Source: Nostoc sp. CHAB 5715 (GTDB lineage Bacteria > Cyanobacteriota > Cyanobacteriia > Cyanobacteriales > Nostocaceae). From it: a stretch of 15,553 bases of DNA. A program made the position numbers and the translations under genes. The DNA lies in NCBI RefSeq assembly GCF_020829685.1, contig NZ_JAIVFR010000037.1, positions 1-15,553 of the forward strand, read 5' to 3'. Below are positions 14,690 to 15,553 of this stretch, in pieces. How positions within the stretch are numbered: the first letter of the stretch is position 1; every line of letters begins with the position of its first letter. Under the pieces are notes generated by a model. The model saw only the letters and a list, made by a program, of their open reading frames with translations, made no database searches and was not told the DNA's origin.

Positions 14690-15067
14690 CTACCAATTAA
14701 TTACTGTTAAAATTGTTACCTTCGCAAACTCTTGATCGGCAGTCACCAAACTTGCTGAATTTTGGATCGCCATTGCTGCAATAATTGCATCTGGTAGTTT
14801 CAACCGATATTGCTGGCGAATTTCAATGATTTTCTTAATCAAAACAGCATCACTCGCCACTAAATTGACAACCTCAACTCGTTGCAAAAACTGCTCAAAA
14901 AGCTGACGATCCTCTTGACTCAGCCCAGAAAACGCGATAAATTCAATTTGGCTAATAACTGAAACTCCAATCCAATCAGCATCTTGGAGTAATTGAATAA
15001 GCTAAGAATTTCCTTGAAGCAGAGCTACTATCGCATTCGTATCCAAGACGTAGCGATTACCACTCAT
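14690..15067 (-). pseudogene. PIN-domain (VapC-like) toxin with an in-frame stop
   Basis: Read from ATG at 15067, the frame gives MSGNRYVLDTNAIVALLQGNS, then TAG (15004-15002), then LIQLLQDADWIGVSVISQIEF and a normal PIN C-terminus ending at 14690. The acidic residues expected to bind the metal are all there: D9 (VLDTNAIVAL), E in SVISQIEF, D in LKLPDAIIAAMA, and D in SLVTADQEF. PIN toxins of this type cut RNA and are held inactive by the partner antitoxin. Codon 22 would be Gln (CAG) by one base change, so this is most simply a C-to-T nonsense mutation. Total length, 125 codons, fits the family. The start overlaps the antitoxin stop by 11 bases. The product is probably inactive unless the stop is read through or is a sequence error. 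Confidence 0.85.
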
Positions 15068-15305
15068 CGCGTAGATTCCTCTGCATTGCTACCGCATCTC
15101 CTTGCCAAGTTAATCGCCCCACCAAATCAGAGAAATCATAACTAGGTTGCTGCTTTTCCTCTGACGAAACTGGATTCAAAACAACTACAATGTTCACTTC
15201 AACCGCCGCTAACTGCGTTGGGATATTAAGATTTAAATATCCTGATTCATCGATTTTAGTTGTAAGTTTTAAAACTTCCATTGCCAAATAATTAGTAAAC
15301 CTCAT
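15057..15305 (-). CDS. Antitoxin partner of the PIN toxin (VapB-like)
   Basis: 82 residues from ATG at 15305, or 74 from the in-frame ATG at 15281 (MEVLKLTTKIDESGYLNLNI). The second start matches the usual beginning of this antitoxin type, while the first has an AATAAG just upstream; the choice is open. The N-terminal part (KLTTKIDESGYLNLNIPTQL, then VNIVVVLNP) looks like an AbrB/DUF2281-like small beta DNA-binding fold. The C-terminal tail DFSDLVGRLTWQGDAVA ending RDEW is the kind of segment that wraps the toxin. The stop codon overlaps the toxin start (GATGAGTGGTAA), as is normal for translationally coupled pairs. It is intact although the toxin is not. DNA binding and autoregulation are inferred from the family. 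Confidence 0.75.
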   Translation of the reverse strand: MRFTNYLAMEVLKLTTKIDESGYLNLNIPTQLAAVEVNIVVVLNPVSSEEKQQPSYDFSDLVGRLTWQGDAVAMQRNLRDEW

Positions 15306-15350
15306 CTTATTCTAGATTTTGTAGAGGGAACATTGCTCAATCAGATACCC

Positions 15351-15383
15351 AGAACCCCGATTTTTTTGAAAAGTCGGGGTTCT
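15351..15383. repeat. Inverted repeat AGAACCCCGA...TCGGGGTTCT
   Basis: A perfect 10-bp stem (15351-15360 with 15374-15383) around a T7/GAAAAG centre that can itself pair. The word is widely repeated in cyanobacterial intergenic DNA. It lies upstream of the antitoxin gene, so a terminator role would apply only to a gene from beyond the window. Nothing else is visible from 15384 to 15482. Confidence 0.7.
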
Positions 15384-15482
15384 TGTGCCTCATATTTGAT
15401 AAAACTAGGCATATACTCGCAATTCATATAGGACTAATATTTAATTTCTGAAAAAGCTCGGTACAGATCGAAAAGCCTAATT

Positions 15483-15517
15483 CCCTACTCCCTACTCCCC
15501 ACTCCCCACTCCCCGCC
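15483..15517. repeat. Heptanucleotide tandem repeats (CCC[TC]ACT)
   Basis: Five consecutive 7-bp units: CCCTACT twice, CCCCACT twice, then the degenerate CCCCGCC. A typical Nostoc short tandem repeat block, non-coding. Confidence 0.85.
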
Positions 15518-15553
15518 CACGTAGATAATTTCAAAAATCAAATACGATTCCTA

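Overview
The window looks like chromosomal DNA of a filamentous, Nostoc-type cyanobacterium. The evidence is a chlorophyll-synthesis gene (acsF), about ten GCGATCGC (HIP1) octamers, heptanucleotide short tandem repeats, GC-rich dispersed hairpin repeats, and proteins of the Nostoc commune water-stress protein (Wsp) type. No tRNA, rRNA or CRISPR array was seen. Everything rests on reading the sequence; no database search was run.

Layout. 1-988 (-): acsF, cut by the window edge and carrying an apparent one-base frameshift near its 3' end. 1293-1520 (+): a start-less C-terminal gene remnant. 1597-2247 (-): a DUF2996-like protein with an Ala/Pro/Lys-rich N-terminus. 2248-3529 is mostly non-coding. 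It holds a GC-rich hairpin repeat, a possible 26-codon ORF followed by a strong terminator, a MITE-like insertion, and the first copy of a long promoter/leader. 2792-6300 is a tandem duplication of a whole transcription unit: each copy has promoter, about 165-nt leader, a Wsp-type gene (3530-4468 and 5188-6147) and a stem-loop terminator. The first copy has been invaded by the MITE, so the second copy shows the empty site.

6572-7441 (-): a membrane-anchored M15/VanY-like peptidase with Asp where the family's catalytic Glu is expected. 7841-9784 (+): mnmG (gidA). It is followed by a 40-codon ORF with a strong ribosome binding site and by a single-pass membrane protein with a PilP/GspC-like C-terminal domain (9995-11353). 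11549-13834 (-): an unusual secreted fusion of a GHL10-type glycosyl-hydrolase-like domain with a two-motif pepsin-like aspartic protease domain. 13874-13966: a second, 93-bp MITE-like element with the same terminal inverted repeat as the first. 14250-14561 (+): a small Phe-rich amphipathic protein of unknown function. 14690-15305 (-): a VapBC-like toxin-antitoxin pair whose PIN toxin has an in-frame stop.

Themes. Cell-surface and extracellular functions recur (the Wsp pair, the M15 peptidase, the PilP-like protein, the glycosidase-protease fusion), but the genes do not form one operon and their strands alternate. The region also shows steady decay and repeat traffic: the acsF indel, the gene remnant, the nonsense-mutated toxin, two related MITEs and several dispersed hairpin families. 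The points most worth following are the duplicated Wsp units with their mosaic leader, the glycosidase-pepsin fusion, and the MITE whose empty site is preserved in the neighbouring duplicate.
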